A DNA stretch of 64,000 nucleotides from contig JAHFSA010000005.1 in assembly GCA_023265995.1 (NCBI GenBank), positions 62,001-126,000 on the forward strand. The letters are read 5' to 3'. The notes under the pieces are model-generated. The model did no database searches. It was not told the DNA's origin and saw only the letters and a program-made list of their open reading frames with translations. The position numbers were made by a program, and so were the translations under genes. Shown here in pieces: positions 7,829 to 17,213 of this stretch (positions are counted from its first letter, which is position 1; the number at the start of each line of letters is the position of its first letter). This DNA comes from Perlucidibaca sp. (lineage in GTDB: Bacteria > Pseudomonadota > Gammaproteobacteria > Pseudomonadales > Moraxellaceae).

Positions 7829-8431
7829 TTACAGCCCGGTCTCGGCCCAGCGCGCCTTGAGCTGGCGCAGGGCCTGGCCGCGATGACTGAGCTCGGCCTT
7901 GCGCTCGCGCGGCAGCTCGGCGCTGGTCATGCCCTCGCCCGGCACGCGGAACAAAGGGTCGTAGCCGAAACCAGCGGCGCCGGCCGGGGCATCGGTGATC
8001 TCGCCTTCCCAGGTGGCCTGACAGATCACCGGCAGCGGATCATCGGCGTGACGCACCAGCACCAGCACGCAGACGAAACGCGCGCTGCGCGGCGTACCCA
8101 CAGGCAACGCCGCCAGCGTGGCGAGCAGCCTGGCGTTGTTGTCGGCATCGCTGGCACCGGCACCAGCGTAGCGTGCGGAATAGATGCCAGGCGCGCCCAG
8201 CAGGGCATCGACAGCGAGACCGGAGTCATCGGCCAGTGCCGGCAGGCCGGTCAGGCGCGCGGCATGACGGGCCTTGAGGATGGCGTTCTCGACAAACGAC
8301 AGGCCGGTCTCGTCGGCATCGGGCACATCGAAGACCTTCTGCGAAATGACCTCGACGCCGCTGTCGGCGAGCAGCGCCTGCAGCTCGCGCAGCTTGCCGG
8401 CGTTGCCGGTGGCGAGAACGAGGCGACTCAT
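7829..8431 (-). CDS. rdgB: RdgB/HAM1 family non-canonical purine NTP pyrophosphatase
   Basis: A 200-residue ITPase that hydrolyses dITP, XTP and related deaminated purine nucleotides to monophosphates, protecting DNA and RNA. The N-terminal signature [18 protein letters not shown], the acidic metal motif [11 protein letters not shown] and GFGYDPLF are all present. Length is typical. The ATG at 8431 overlaps the metW stop by four bases, so the two are translationally coupled in the metX-metW-rdgB run. Confidence 0.96.
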   Translation of the reverse strand: MSRLVLATGNAGKLRELQALLADSGVEVISQKVFDVPDADETGLSFVENAILKARHAARLTGLPALADDSGLAVDALLGAPGIYSARYAGAGASDADNNARLLATLAALPVGTPRSARFVCVLVLVRHADDPLPVICQATWEGEITDAPAGAAGFGYDPLFRVPGEGMTSAELPRERKAELSHRGQALRQLKARWAETGL

Positions 8432-9021
8432 CCGCGCGCCACCCGGAAAATGCCGATCTCGCCGAACAGGTTGGGGAACAGGCGGCTGAGGCCGCTGCCC
8501 TGCTGATCCTGGTCAACGGCGAGGCGGTCGAGCACGCGCAGACCCTTGTCGTGGCACATGGCCTCGAAGTCGCGGAAGGTGCAGAGATGGATGTTGGGCG
8601 TGTCGTACCAGCCGTAGGGCAGCGCGCGCGAGACCGGCATGCGGCCCTTGGTCCACAGGTACCAGCGCGTCTTCCAGTGCCCGAAATTCGGGAAGGTGAT
8701 GATGACCTCGCGCGCCACGCGCACCATGTCGTCGAGCAGCTCGTCCGGGCGTTGTACGGCCTGCAGCGCCTGCGCCATGAGCAGGGTGTCGAAGCTGTCG
8801 TCGCGGATGTTGGCGAGACCCTTGTTGAGGTCCTGCTCAATGACATTGACGCCGCGCGCGATGGCCGCGGTGATCTTGTCCGGATCGATCTCCATGCCGT
8901 AGCCGAGCACATCCAGCGTGTCGCGCAGATGCGCCAGCAGCTCGCCGTCGCCGCAGCCGAGGTCGAGCACCTGCGTGCCCGGCTTGATCCATTGTTCCAC
9001 CAGTCTCAGGTCAAGCCGCAT
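8428..9021 (-). CDS. metW: methionine biosynthesis protein MetW
   Basis: A 197-residue SAM-methyltransferase-fold protein. Motif I is [12 protein letters not shown] (residues ~19-30), and [20 protein letters not shown] with [18 protein letters not shown] identify MetW. The family pairs with MetX and is thought to stimulate homoserine acylation. The start at 9021 overlaps the end of metX by 11 bases. The pairing with metX is conserved in many non-enteric proteobacteria. Confidence 0.95.
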   Translation of the reverse strand: MRLDLRLVEQWIKPGTQVLDLGCGDGELLAHLRDTLDVLGYGMEIDPDKITAAIARGVNVIEQDLNKGLANIRDDSFDTLLMAQALQAVQRPDELLDDMVRVAREVIITFPNFGHWKTRWYLWTKGRMPVSRALPYGWYDTPNIHLCTFRDFEAMCHDKGLRVLDRLAVDQDQQGSGLSRLFPNLFGEIGIFRVARG

Positions 9022-10192
9022 CGCCTATCCCCCGTTCTTCGGCCACGCGCGCCATGAAGGCGCGGAAAATCGCGAGATAGCGCGGGTTGTCGAGCAGGAA
9101 GGAGTCATGCCCCTGCGGCGCGTCGACCTCGGCATAGGACACGCGCTTGCCGGCCTGCACGAGGGCATCGACGATCTCGCGCGAACGCTCGGGCGAAAAG
9201 CGCCAGTCGGTAGTGAACGACAGCACCAGAAAGCGGCAGGTCGCCCGGGCGAAGGTCTTCGCCAGATCGTGCTCGTAGTCGCGCGCCGGGTCGAAGTAGT
9301 CGAGCACGCGCGTCATCAGCAGATAGGTGTTGGCATCGAAGCGGCGCGAGAACGACTCGCCCTGGTAGCGCAGATAGGACTCGACCTGGAACTCGGCGTC
9401 GAAGCCGTACTTGTACTTCTCCGAGCGCAGGTCGCGACCGAACTTCTGGTGCATGGCGTCATCGGAGAGATAGGTGATGTGGCCGACCATGCGCGCCAGC
9501 GTGAGGCCGCGCTCGGGCACCACGCCCTTCTCGTAGTAGTGGCCGCCATGGAAGTCGGGATCGCGCAGGATGGCCTGGCGCGCGACCTCGTTGAAGGCGA
9601 TGTTCTGCGCCGACAGCTTGGGCGCGCTGGCAATGACCACGGCATTGGCGACGCGCTCGGGGTGATCGATGCTCCAGCGCAGCACCTGCATACCGCCCAG
9701 CGAACCGCCGACCACGGCCGCCCACTGGCCGACACCGAGATGATCGGCGAGCTGGGCCTGGACCTTGACCCAGTCGCGCACGGCGACGATGGGGAAGTCC
9801 GGGCCCCAGGGCTTGCCGGTATCCGGGTTGATCGAGGACGGACCGGTCGAACCGTGGCAGCCGCCGAGGTTGTTGGAGGCGACGACGAAATAGCGGTTGG
9901 TGTCGATGACCTTGCCCGGCCCGATGGCGACATCCCACCAGCCCGGCTTGCCCTTGGCGGCCTCTTCGGCGTTGTGGTAGCCGGCGGCATGGTGATGCCC
10001 GGAGAGCGCGTGGCAGATCAGCACGGCATTGCTGGCATCGGCGTTGAGCGTGCCATAGGTCTCGTAGACGATGTCATAGCTGGGCAGCGTGCGGCCGCAG
10101 GCCAGCGTCAGCGGCGTGTCGAAATGCACATGCCGGGGCGTGACCAGACCGACACTGCCGGCCGGATATTCTTGCGTTGCGACATCGGACAT
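9011..10192 (-). CDS. metX: homoserine O-acyltransferase MetX
   Basis: A 393-residue alpha/beta-hydrolase-fold enzyme that acylates homoserine for methionine synthesis. The nucleophile is in GGSLGGMQ (Ser164), preceded by [10 protein letters not shown] and HALSGHHH. The C-terminal [10 protein letters not shown] holds the catalytic His. Whether the donor is succinyl- or acetyl-CoA is not safely readable; MetX enzymes that occur with MetW are often succinyltransferases. The ATG at 10192 is chosen over an adjacent TTG. The 118 bp upstream separates it from yggU. Confidence 0.95.
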   Translation of the reverse strand: MSDVATQEYPAGSVGLVTPRHVHFDTPLTLACGRTLPSYDIVYETYGTLNADASNAVLICHALSGHHHAAGYHNAEEAAKGKPGWWDVAIGPGKVIDTNRYFVVASNNLGGCHGSTGPSSINPDTGKPWGPDFPIVAVRDWVKVQAQLADHLGVGQWAAVVGGSLGGMQVLRWSIDHPERVANAVVIASAPKLSAQNIAFNEVARQAILRDPDFHGGHYYEKGVVPERGLTLARMVGHITYLSDDAMHQKFGRDLRSEKYKYGFDAEFQVESYLRYQGESFSRRFDANTYLLMTRVLDYFDPARDYEHDLAKTFARATCRFLVLSFTTDWRFSPERSREIVDALVQAGKRVSYAEVDAPQGHDSFLLDNPRYLAIFRAFMARVAEERGIGDAA

Positions 10193-10310
10193 CAAGGGGC
10201 TCTTCTGACAGCAAGACCGGGAACGACGGCCTGCGAGGGTCGCCGGAAAACACGATTAGCGCAGTGTACGGAGCTGCCGGCCAGGATGCCAGACCGGCAA
10301 TGGTCGCCGC

Positions 10311-10607
10311 CTAGTCCAGCAATGCCTGCAACGCCGGCGGCAGCTGCGCCGGACGCTCGATGCGCCAGCGCTTGTGGCGGGCACTGGCGCCGCTGACCAG
10401 GGTCACGCGCGCGAGGGGCACGGCGAAGGCATTGGCAAGGAAGCGGCGCATGGCATCGTTGGCGCGGCCATCGACCGCCGGCGCCTGGATGCGGATCTTC
10501 AGGGCCTCGCCATGGAGGCCGGCAAACTCGCTGCGACTGGCACCCGGCTGGGCATGCACGGTCAGCAGCAGGTCATCGCCGTCGCGGCGTATCGCCGGCG
10601 TGCTCAT
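10311..10607 (-). CDS. yggU: YggU family protein (DUF167, UPF0235)
   Basis: A 98-residue protein with the DUF167 signature VHAQPGASRSEFAGLHGEAL, then KIRIQAPAVDGRAND and VTLVSGASARHKRWRI. The family's molecular role is unknown. The ATG at 10607 lies 13 bp after the yggT stop; a longer in-frame version would overlap yggT. It is part of the conserved yggS-proC-yggT-yggU run. Confidence 0.92.
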   Translation of the reverse strand: MSTPAIRRDGDDLLLTVHAQPGASRSEFAGLHGEALKIRIQAPAVDGRANDAMRRFLANAFAVPLARVTLVSGASARHKRWRIERPAQLPPALQALLD

Positions 10608-10620
10608 GGCCGCCGTCGGA

Positions 10621-11199
10621 TCAGTAGCCGAGCGCCGACATGACCTGCGGATAGGCCGCACCGACCAGGATCTCGAAGACCTTGATGGCGAGGAAGGCGA
10701 TGATCGGCGACAGGTCGAAGCCGCCCATGTTGGGCAGCAGACGCCGGCACGGCGCCAGGATCAGCTCGGCGATCTGCAGGATGGGCATGAAGCCCGGGCT
10801 GACGCCATTGGACGCCATGGCCACCCAGCTCAGGATGACCATGCCGAGAATGACCCAGAAGAAGAAGCTGGCGGCGGCGAGCAGCAGCAGGAAGAGCGCG
10901 GTCACGGCGAGCTCGACCGGGGACATGCCCTGGCCGGTGAGCTGCGCCACGATCGACAGCTGCAGCAGCTTGAGCAGATAGATCAGAACCAGCGCAGCGG
11001 TATCGAGACCGAACAGGCTGGGCACGATACGACGCAGCGGATGCAGCACCGAACTGGTGGCGCGCACCACGAACTGCGACATCGGATTGTAGAAATCGGC
11101 ACCGGCCATCTGCAGCAGAAAGCGCAGCCAGACCAGCATCAGGTAGACACTGATACCCGTGTTGATGAGCAGGAGGGCGATCTGGGTCAACGGATCCAT
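10621..11199 (-). CDS. yggT: YggT family integral membrane protein
   Basis: A 192-residue inner-membrane protein with two YGGT repeats, each with two hydrophobic segments. The first spans ~residues 5-85 (LLINTGISVYLMLVWLRFLL, then NPMSQFVVRATSSVLHPLRRI). The second spans ~105-185 (FFFWVILGMVILSWV, LILAPCRRLLPNMGGFDLSP). The family is linked to osmotic and membrane homeostasis, but its mechanism is unclear. It sits directly after proC, as in most gammaproteobacteria. Confidence 0.93.
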   Translation of the reverse strand: MDPLTQIALLLINTGISVYLMLVWLRFLLQMAGADFYNPMSQFVVRATSSVLHPLRRIVPSLFGLDTAALVLIYLLKLLQLSIVAQLTGQGMSPVELAVTALFLLLLAAASFFFWVILGMVILSWVAMASNGVSPGFMPILQIAELILAPCRRLLPNMGGFDLSPIIAFLAIKVFEILVGAAYPQVMSALGY

Positions 11200-11220
11200 G
11201 CAAGAAACTCCGGAATGAAA

Positions 11221-12057
11221 TCAGTCTGCGGCGCCGAGCTGCAGGGCCATTTCGGCGCCACGATCGGCACAGGCCTGCAAGGCACGCTGGAAGATGTCGG
11301 CGAGATCAGCCTCGTCGAAGACCATGACGGCACGCTCGGTGGTGCCGGCCGGCGAGGTCACACGGCGGCGCAGCTCGGCCGGTGCGACATCGGAGGTGAT
11401 CGCCATCTGGGCGGCGCCCAGCGCGGTCTGCAGGGTCAGCGCACGGGCGTCACGCTCGTCGAGGCCGAGGCGGCAGCCGGCGGCGATCATGGCTTCCATG
11501 ACATAGAAGAAATAGGCCGGACCGGAGCCGGAAACGGCGGTGACGGCATCGATCAGGTTCTCGGTCTCGACCCAGAGCGACAGCCCCACGGCGCCCATGA
11601 CCTGCTCGGCCAGGCGACGCTGGGCATCGCTGACGCGGGCGTTGGCATAGAGGCCGGCGGCGCCGGTCTGCACCAGCGCCGGCGTGTTGGGCATGGCGCG
11701 CACGACGGCGAGGTCGCCACCCAGCCAGCGCTCCAGGCTGTCGGCCGGAATGCCGGCGGCGATAGACAGCACCAGCGGTCGCTTCTGCTGCACGATGGCC
11801 GCCAGCGGCCTGAGCACGTCGGCCATGACCTGCGGCTTCACCGACAGCACCAGCAGGTCCACCGAACGCGCCAGCAGGGCATTGTCCTGGGTCGTCCGGC
11901 AGCCATGCTCGGCATGTCCGGCAAGCTGACCGGCATTGCTGTCGGACAGCCAGAGATGATCTGCCGGCCAGCCCCTGGCGCGCAGTCCGCCGACCAGTGC
12001 CGAAGCCATGTTGCCGGCACCGATGAAACCGATGTGGGGGTAGTTGCTCTTGCTCAT
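11221..12057 (-). CDS. proC: pyrroline-5-carboxylate reductase
   Basis: A 278-residue enzyme for the last step of proline synthesis (P5C to proline with NAD(P)H). The Rossmann motif IGFIGAGNMASALVGGL is at the N-terminus, and the C-terminal signature AVSGSGPAYFFYVMEAMI leads into the dimerisation helices (VTSPAGTTERAV). The ATG at 12057 is used; the open frame extending upstream runs into yggS and is not real. yggS lies 14 bp upstream on the same strand. Confidence 0.96.
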   Translation of the reverse strand: MSKSNYPHIGFIGAGNMASALVGGLRARGWPADHLWLSDSNAGQLAGHAEHGCRTTQDNALLARSVDLLVLSVKPQVMADVLRPLAAIVQQKRPLVLSIAAGIPADSLERWLGGDLAVVRAMPNTPALVQTGAAGLYANARVSDAQRRLAEQVMGAVGLSLWVETENLIDAVTAVSGSGPAYFFYVMEAMIAAGCRLGLDERDARALTLQTALGAAQMAITSDVAPAELRRRVTSPAGTTERAVMVFDEADLADIFQRALQACADRGAEMALQLGAAD

Positions 12058-12070
12058 CCCGGGAAAATCC

Positions 12071-12823
12071 TCACGCGTCGGAGCTGGGCTGTGACGGAGC
12101 CTGCGGCGCACGTGCGCCAAAGATGGCGGTGCCGATGCGCACCAGGGTGCTGCCGGCGGCCACGGCCTCGTCGAGATCGTCCGACATGCCCATCGACAGG
12201 GTATCGAAGGGCTGCTGTGCCAAAGCCGGCAGTCTAGCGAGTAAATCCGCGTGTGTCTTGGCGAGCGCGTGCAGCGCCGCGCTGTTGCCGGGACGCGGGA
12301 TGACCATGAGCCCGCGCAGGCGCAGGCCGGGCAGCGCGGCCACCGCCTCCGCCAGCGCCGGTAGCTCGGCCAGGCTGCAGCCGGACTTGCTGTCCTCGTC
12401 GTCGATATTGACCTGCAGACAGATCTGCAGGGGCGCCAGCCCGGCCGGACGCTGCGCCGACAGGCGCTGGGCGATCTTGAGCCGGTCAACGGAATGCACC
12501 CAGTCGAAGTGCTCGGCCACCACACGTGTCTTGTTGCTCTGCAGCGGCCCGATGAGATGCCACTGCAGGTCCAGGTCGGTCAGCTCCGCCATCTTGTCGA
12601 TGGCTTCCTGCACGTAGTTCTCGCCAAAGGCCTGCTGCCCGGCGGCATGCACGGCACGGATGGCCGCCGCCGGCTGCAGCTTGCTGACCGCGAGCAGGGC
12701 AACGCTGTCAGGCGCGCGCCCGACCCGCTGTCCGGCAGCACGCAGGTGCGCCATCACGGCCTGCCAGCGGGCAGCGACCTCGGCCGGCGACAGGCCGGAT
12801 GACGACAGGCTTTGCAATGACAC
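12071..12823 (-). CDS. yggS: YggS family PLP homeostasis protein
   Basis: A 250-residue PLP-binding protein with an alanine-racemase-like barrel and no known catalytic activity. It buffers pyridoxal phosphate. The PLP lysine lies in LLAVSKLQP, followed by FGENYVQEAIDKM, WHLIGPLQSNK, and MGMSDDLDEAVAAGSTLVRIGTAIFG split across the C-terminus. The start is GTG at 12823, with a weak GGGG upstream. The gene is divergent from the pilT-like gene, with 75 bp between the starts. Confidence 0.94.
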   Translation of the reverse strand: MSLQSLSSSGLSPAEVAARWQAVMAHLRAAGQRVGRAPDSVALLAVSKLQPAAAIRAVHAAGQQAFGENYVQEAIDKMAELTDLDLQWHLIGPLQSNKTRVVAEHFDWVHSVDRLKIAQRLSAQRPAGLAPLQICLQVNIDDEDSKSGCSLAELPALAEAVAALPGLRLRGLMVIPRPGNSAALHALAKTHADLLARLPALAQQPFDTLSMGMSDDLDEAVAAGSTLVRIGTAIFGARAPQAPSQPSSDA

Positions 12824-12898
12824 GGTGGCGATACCCCGGAGTCTGGTCTTTATTCAGTGAGCGATTGTCGCAAACCCGGACGCAGGGAGCGAGCCGAC

Positions 12899-13972
12899 AT
12901 GCTCACCGACGGCAACAACCCGGCCAGCGCCTCTGCCACCGTCGAGGCCGCGCCAGCGACCTGCCCGGCCTGGCTGCTGCAGGCCTGGCAACAGGCACGT
13001 ACGGCCGGCGCCAGCGATCTGTTCCTGATCAGCGGCCACCAGCCGCGCCTGCGTGTGCTCGGCAGGCTGGTCACCCCGCCCGAACTGCCCTGCTCTCCGC
13101 TGCCGCCCTGGGCAGGGCTGGCTGCCACGCTGGGGCTGACTGCGAACAACGCGCTGGCCACCGGCAAGGCAGCGGGCCAGATCGAGGGGGTGCTGGAGCA
13201 TCCGGCGCTGGGCCGGGCACGCTGGAGTCTGGCGCGCCAGCAGCACGGGCTCATGCTGGTGCTGCGCCTGCTGCCGGAACAGGTGCCGACCCTGGCCGAC
13301 GTCCAGCTCGATGCCGCCCAGGCGGCACTGGTCGAGCGCAGCAACGGCCTGCTGCTGGTCACCGGCGCCACCGGCTCGGGCAAGTCCTGCACGCTGGCGG
13401 CTCTGGTGCAGCACTGGCGGGAGCGGCATGGCGGCCATGTCGTGACCCTGGAGGATCCGGTCGAACTGCGCTATCCGGAGCTGCCCGGCCTGGTCAGCCA
13501 GCGCGATGTCGCAAGCGACTGCATCAGCTATGCCGAAGGCCTGCGCGCCGCCCTGCGCCAGGACCCGGATCTCATTCTCATCGGCGAGCTGCGCGATCGC
13601 GACAGCGCCCGCCTGGCACTGGCCGCCGCCGAAACCGGACATCTGGTATTGGCCACGCTGCACACCGCCAGCGCCATCGGCGCCATGGACCGTCTGCTCG
13701 GACTCTTCCCCGGCGACGAGCGCGAGCTCGCGCGCGGTCAGCTCGCCGACACCCTGATCGCGGTCATGTCGCAGCAGTTGCTGCCCTGTGCCGGTGGCCG
13801 GCGTGCCGTGCGTGAAATACTGGTGGCGACAGCCGCCATCCGCCACCTCATACGCGAACACCGGCTGAATCAGATAGAGAGTGTCATGCAGACCGGGCAG
13901 GAGGCAGGCATGCAGACCTGGGCGCAAGCGCTGCAGAACGCAGGCCTGCCAGAGGGCAGCGAACCCGGATGA
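12899..13972 (+). CDS. PilT/YggR-type secretion ATPase
   Basis: A 357-residue type IV pilus retraction-type ATPase. The N-terminal PAS-like domain carries SDLFLISGHQPRLRVLGRL. The Walker A is GATGSGKSCTL (the usual residue after GKS is Thr, here Cys). The Asp box LEDPVELRYPEL, the Walker B segment LRQDPDLILIGELRD and the His box LATLHTASAIGAMDRLL are intact. The C-terminal AIRHLIREHRLNQIESVMQT is PilT-like. The ATG at 12899 has GGGAG upstream; a GTG 14 codons earlier is less likely. No pilU or other pilus gene follows, so it may be a YggR-like paralogue rather than the main retraction motor. Confidence 0.85.
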   Translation: MLTDGNNPASASATVEAAPATCPAWLLQAWQQARTAGASDLFLISGHQPRLRVLGRLVTPPELPCSPLPPWAGLAATLGLTANNALATGKAAGQIEGVLEHPALGRARWSLARQQHGLMLVLRLLPEQVPTLADVQLDAAQAALVERSNGLLLVTGATGSGKSCTLAALVQHWRERHGGHVVTLEDPVELRYPELPGLVSQRDVASDCISYAEGLRAALRQDPDLILIGELRDRDSARLALAAAETGHLVLATLHTASAIGAMDRLLGLFPGDERELARGQLADTLIAVMSQQLLPCAGGRRAVREILVATAAIRHLIREHRLNQIESVMQTGQEAGMQTWAQALQNAGLPEGSEPG

Positions 13973-14033
13973 GCGGAGTGCCGAGCCAGCGGAGTGACCA
14001 GCCTTGCCCTGAACGGCCGCTCAGGCCTCAGCA

Positions 14034-15284
14034 TCAGGCCAGGGTGGCGCGCACGCGGCCCTGCAGCTCCTGACCGAGGAAATAGCTGTTCTTGCCGGCA
14101 GAGAGCAGGCTGTCGGCAGTGACCGTCCAGCGTGCCTGCGGGTCGATCAGCAGCACCCCGGCATCGGCCGCTTCCAGACGCCCGACATCCAGCCCCATGA
14201 CATGGGCCGGCGACAGCGTCAGCGCCTCGATCAGGCGGCCGGCACCGAGCTGGCCGGACTCGACCAGCGCCAGCCCCAGCGGCAGCACCGTTTCCAGCGT
14301 CGACATGCCGGGCAGCGCCTCGGCGAAAGGCGCCAGCTTGGCCGAGGCATTGAGCGGCTGGTGATCCGAGCAGATGGCATCGATGACACCGGCGCGCACA
14401 CCCTCGATCAACGCCAGCCTGTCGGTCTCGCGGCGCAGCGGCGGACGCACGTGCGCCATGGCGTTGAAGCCGTCGATGGCGGCATCGGTGAGATGCAGCT
14501 GATGCATGGCGACGTCGGCCGTCACCGCCAGGCCCTTGTCCTTGGCAATGCGGATGAGCTCGACCGAGGCCTTGCAGGAAAGCTGGCCGAAATGCGCACG
14601 CACGCCGGTCTGCTCGACCAGCAGCAGCGCCGTTGCCAGCGCCACCGTCTCGGCCGTGTCGGGAATGCCGGTCAGGCCCAGGCGCGCGGCCATGAAGCCG
14701 TCATGCGCGGAGCCGGTCGCCAGCGACAGCTCCTCGGGCGAGAAGAACACGGTCAGACCCAGGCTGCCGGCGTACTCCAGGCAGCGCAGCAGGGTCTCGA
14801 CACTGGCCACCGGCTGGCGCGCCTGGCCGACACCAATGCAGCCGGCCGACTTGAGGCCGCCCATGCTGGCCAGCGACTTGCCTTCGAGGCCGCGCGTGAG
14901 CGCGCCGATCGGATAGACACGGGCATGACCGGCAGCCTGCGCCTTCTCGATGACCTGCACGGCCATGGCGCCATGATCGATCACCGGATGCGTGTCCGGC
15001 GGCAGCGCCAGGTGGCGGAAGCCGGCGGCCGCGGCGGCGCGCGTCTCGCTGGCGATGGTGCCATGCTGCCTCGGACCGGGCTCGCGCAGACGCGCGCAGA
15101 GATCGACGAAGGCCGGCGTGATCCAGAGGCCATCGGCACTGTGTGTTTCAGTGACGGTGACCGAGGCCTCGCTGCCATGCGCCAGCAGACGGCCGTCGCT
15201 GATGATGACATCACGCACCAGGTCGAGGCCGCTGGCGGGATCGATGACGCGGGCGCCGGTGTAGCGAATGACCTGGTTCATCAT
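14034..15284 (-). CDS. pyrC': inactive dihydroorotase homologue (PyrC'/PyrX), partner of PyrB
   Basis: A 416-residue amidohydrolase-fold protein, dihydroorotase-like throughout. At residues 61-70, where an active enzyme has the zinc motif DxHxHLREPG, it reads [10 protein letters not shown], so both metal-binding histidines are lost (Cys63, Arg65). The C-terminal part keeps ICSDHQP and the family layout. In Pseudomonas such pseudo-dihydroorotases form a large complex with aspartate transcarbamoylase and are needed for its activity. The ATG start overlaps the pyrB stop (ATGA), supporting a 1:1 complex. A true dihydroorotase must be encoded elsewhere. Confidence 0.9.
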   Translation of the reverse strand: MMNQVIRYTGARVIDPASGLDLVRDVIISDGRLLAHGSEASVTVTETHSADGLWITPAFVDLCARLREPGPRQHGTIASETRAAAAAGFRHLALPPDTHPVIDHGAMAVQVIEKAQAAGHARVYPIGALTRGLEGKSLASMGGLKSAGCIGVGQARQPVASVETLLRCLEYAGSLGLTVFFSPEELSLATGSAHDGFMAARLGLTGIPDTAETVALATALLLVEQTGVRAHFGQLSCKASVELIRIAKDKGLAVTADVAMHQLHLTDAAIDGFNAMAHVRPPLRRETDRLALIEGVRAGVIDAICSDHQPLNASAKLAPFAEALPGMSTLETVLPLGLALVESGQLGAGRLIEALTLSPAHVMGLDVGRLEAADAGVLLIDPQARWTVTADSLLSAGKNSYFLGQELQGRVRATLA

Positions 15285-16306
15285 GCGGCTCCTTCGGTCT
15301 TCTGCCCGGCGGCTGGCTGCGCGGCGCGGGCGGCATCCTGACCTTCGACGGCCATGGCGAGCACCGCCATGCGCACGGCGATGCCGTAGTTGACCTGCTT
15401 GAGAATCAGCGACTGCGGACCGTCGGCCACTTCCGACTCGATCTCGACGCCACGGTTGATCGGGCCCGGGTGCATGACCAGCACATTCGGGCTGGCCACC
15501 TTGAGGCGTTCGCGGGTGAGACCGAAGAGCGAGTAGAACTCGCTGCTGCCGGGCAGCAGGGCCGACTCCATGCGCTCGTTCTGGATGCGCAGGGCGATGG
15601 CGACATCGACCCCGGCGAGGCCGGCATCCATGTCCTCGAAAACCTTCACGCCGAGTTCCTCGAAGTCGCGCGGCAGCAGTGTGCGCGGACCGATCACGCG
15701 CACCTCCCTGGCACCCAGCGTCTGCAGGGCATGGATCTCGGAGCGCGCCACACGCGAGTGGCGGATGTCACCGATGATGGCCACCGTCAGGCGCGTGAAG
15801 TCGCCGGCATGACGACGGATGGTGAGCATGTCGAGCATGGCCTGGGTCGGATGCGCGTGGCGGCCGTCGCCGGCATTGATCACCGCAATCTCGGGCGTGA
15901 CCTGGCTGGCGATGAAGTGGGCGGCACCGGACAGGCCGTGACGCACCACGAAGACATCGGCGGTCATCGCCTCCAGGTTCCAGAGCATGTCGCGCAGGGT
16001 CTCGCCCTTGCTGGTCGAGCTCTTCGAGATGTCGATGTTGAGCACGTCGGCGGACAGGCGCTTGGCGGCGACCTCGAAGGTCGTGCGCGTGCGCGTCGAG
16101 GGCTCGAAGAACAGGTTCATGACCGTGCGGCCCGCCAGCAGCGGTTCGTTGCGGATGCCGCCGTTGCCGTCGAGAAAGCTCTCGGCGCGGTCAAGGATTT
16201 CGGTGAGCAGCTCGCGGGAAAGACCTTCAGTGCTGAGGAAGTGCCTGAGCCGGCCCTGGCTGTTCAGCTGCAGGCGGCTGGCCTGATGGGCATGAGATTG
16301 GTGCAT
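15281..16306 (-). CDS. pyrB: aspartate carbamoyltransferase catalytic subunit
   Basis: A 341-residue enzyme that makes carbamoyl-aspartate in pyrimidine synthesis. The carbamoyl-phosphate motif [13 protein letters not shown] is clear, and so are [34 protein letters not shown] and [15 protein letters not shown]. It has the N-terminal extension ([18 protein letters not shown]) seen in the class that assembles with pseudo-dihydroorotase. It is coupled to pyrC' by ATGA. A TACAAT -10 box upstream may give pyrBC' its own promoter. No regulatory subunit PyrI gene is present. Confidence 0.96.
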   Translation of the reverse strand: MHQSHAHQASRLQLNSQGRLRHFLSTEGLSRELLTEILDRAESFLDGNGGIRNEPLLAGRTVMNLFFEPSTRTRTTFEVAAKRLSADVLNIDISKSSTSKGETLRDMLWNLEAMTADVFVVRHGLSGAAHFIASQVTPEIAVINAGDGRHAHPTQAMLDMLTIRRHAGDFTRLTVAIIGDIRHSRVARSEIHALQTLGAREVRVIGPRTLLPRDFEELGVKVFEDMDAGLAGVDVAIALRIQNERMESALLPGSSEFYSLFGLTRERLKVASPNVLVMHPGPINRGVEIESEVADGPQSLILKQVNYGIAVRMAVLAMAVEGQDAARAAQPAAGQKTEGAA

Positions 16307-16333
16307 GTCGACATCCCGGATCCGAGTGCCGCG

Positions 16334-16339
16334 ATTGTA
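16334..16339 (-). promoter_or_regulatory. possible -10 box for pyrBC'
   Basis: The minus strand reads TACAAT 28 bases before the pyrB start, right after the stop of the upstream gene. The -35 position is poor (CGCACA, 17 bp spacing). Confidence 0.4.
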
Positions 16340-16345
16340 GCCGAG

Positions 16346-16747
16346 TCAGCGCGGCCTGTGCGTGTCCTGGCGGCGAGGATTCGGTGGCGTCGGCGGACGC
16401 AGCGGATTGATGAACAGGCGCAGGTAGCGGCCGATCATCTTGATGACCTCCCAGACCTTGCGCCAGTGCTCGTTGTCGCGCTCGTTCTCGAGCAGGGAAA
16501 CATCGGGGCCACGGCCGATCAGCGTCGTCAGCTCGGCCACCAGGGCATCGCGCGCTTCCGGCAGCATGCGCGGCAGCTGCGCATAGGCGGTGCGGTCACC
16601 GAGATGAAAGGCCAGGAAGCGCCGCCCGAGAACCTCGTAGAGGCAATCCCAGCTGGCGATCTCCGCCAGCGGCACCCGCACGACACCGCGCAGTCCGCCC
16701 GGACGCAACACCAGCTCGCCAGCTTCCACCCATGCTTTCACCGCCAT
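16346..16747 (-). CDS. unknown 133-residue protein between ruvX and pyrB
   Basis: A Leu/Arg-rich protein with a beta-rich N-terminal half (AWVEAGELVLRPGGLRGVV, then RRFLAFHLGD) and a C-terminal amphipathic region ending in a basic Pro-rich tail (PLRPPTPPNPRRQDTHRPR). In Pseudomonas the pyrR gene sits at this place, but this protein lacks the phosphoribosyltransferase PRPP loop and is too short, so it is not PyrR. It starts 11 bp after the ruvX stop and is probably co-transcribed with ruvX and yqgE. No family was recognised. Confidence 0.7.
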   Translation of the reverse strand: MAVKAWVEAGELVLRPGGLRGVVRVPLAEIASWDCLYEVLGRRFLAFHLGDRTAYAQLPRMLPEARDALVAELTTLIGRGPDVSLLENERDNEHWRKVWEVIKMIGRYLRLFINPLRPPTPPNPRRQDTHRPR

Positions 16748-16757
16748 CCCCTTCCCG

Positions 16758-17213
16758 TCAGACCCGCTGCCAGTTCGGCTGCTCGAACCAGGACGCGATG
16801 ATATGGCAAGCCGCAGTGGAGTCCAGCGGCGGCAGGCGGCCGCGACGCTGCTGGCCGACCTCGACCAGGGTAGCGCGCGCCTCGCGCGTGCTCAGACGCT
16901 CATCCTGGCTGTACACCGGCACCTTGGGATAACGCGCGGCCAGTCGGCGCGCGAACTTGCGGGCGAGATGGCTGATCTCGGACTCGCTGCCGTCCATGTT
17001 GAGCGGACGCCCGACGATGATGACCTGCGGCTGCCACTCCGCCACCAGGGCATCGACGGCGAGCCAGTCGGGAATGCCGTCGCGCGCGGGCAGCGGCGGC
17101 AGCGGCGAACCCAGCGCGGTCACCGCCTGGCCACTGGCCACGCCTATGCATTTGGTGCCGAAGTCGAAGCCGAGCACCTGCGCCGGCAGCTCGCGCAGTA
17201 CCGCCTCAGGCAT
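16758..17213 (-). CDS. ruvX: Holliday junction resolvase-like protein RuvX/YqgF
   Basis: A 151-residue RNase H-fold nuclease. The N-terminal LGFDFGTKCIGVASGQAV carries the first catalytic Asp, IIVGRPLNMDGSES the second block, and DERLSTREARATL plus LDSTAACHIIASWF the C-terminal acidic residues. The family is implicated in 16S rRNA maturation and in Holliday junction cleavage. The ATG at 17213 overlaps yqgE by 8 bases, the usual gene pair in gammaproteobacteria. Confidence 0.94.
   Translation of the reverse strand: MPEAVLRELPAQVLGFDFGTKCIGVASGQAVTALGSPLPPLPARDGIPDWLAVDALVAEWQPQVIIVGRPLNMDGSESEISHLARKFARRLAARYPKVPVYSQDERLSTREARATLVEVGQQRRGRLPPLDSTAACHIIASWFEQPNWQRV

Noticed and set aside
11221-12525. 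Fused long frame containing ProC with an N-terminal extension
   Set aside because: The first ~156 codons lie over yggS in another frame; ProC begins at 12057 with its Rossmann motif.
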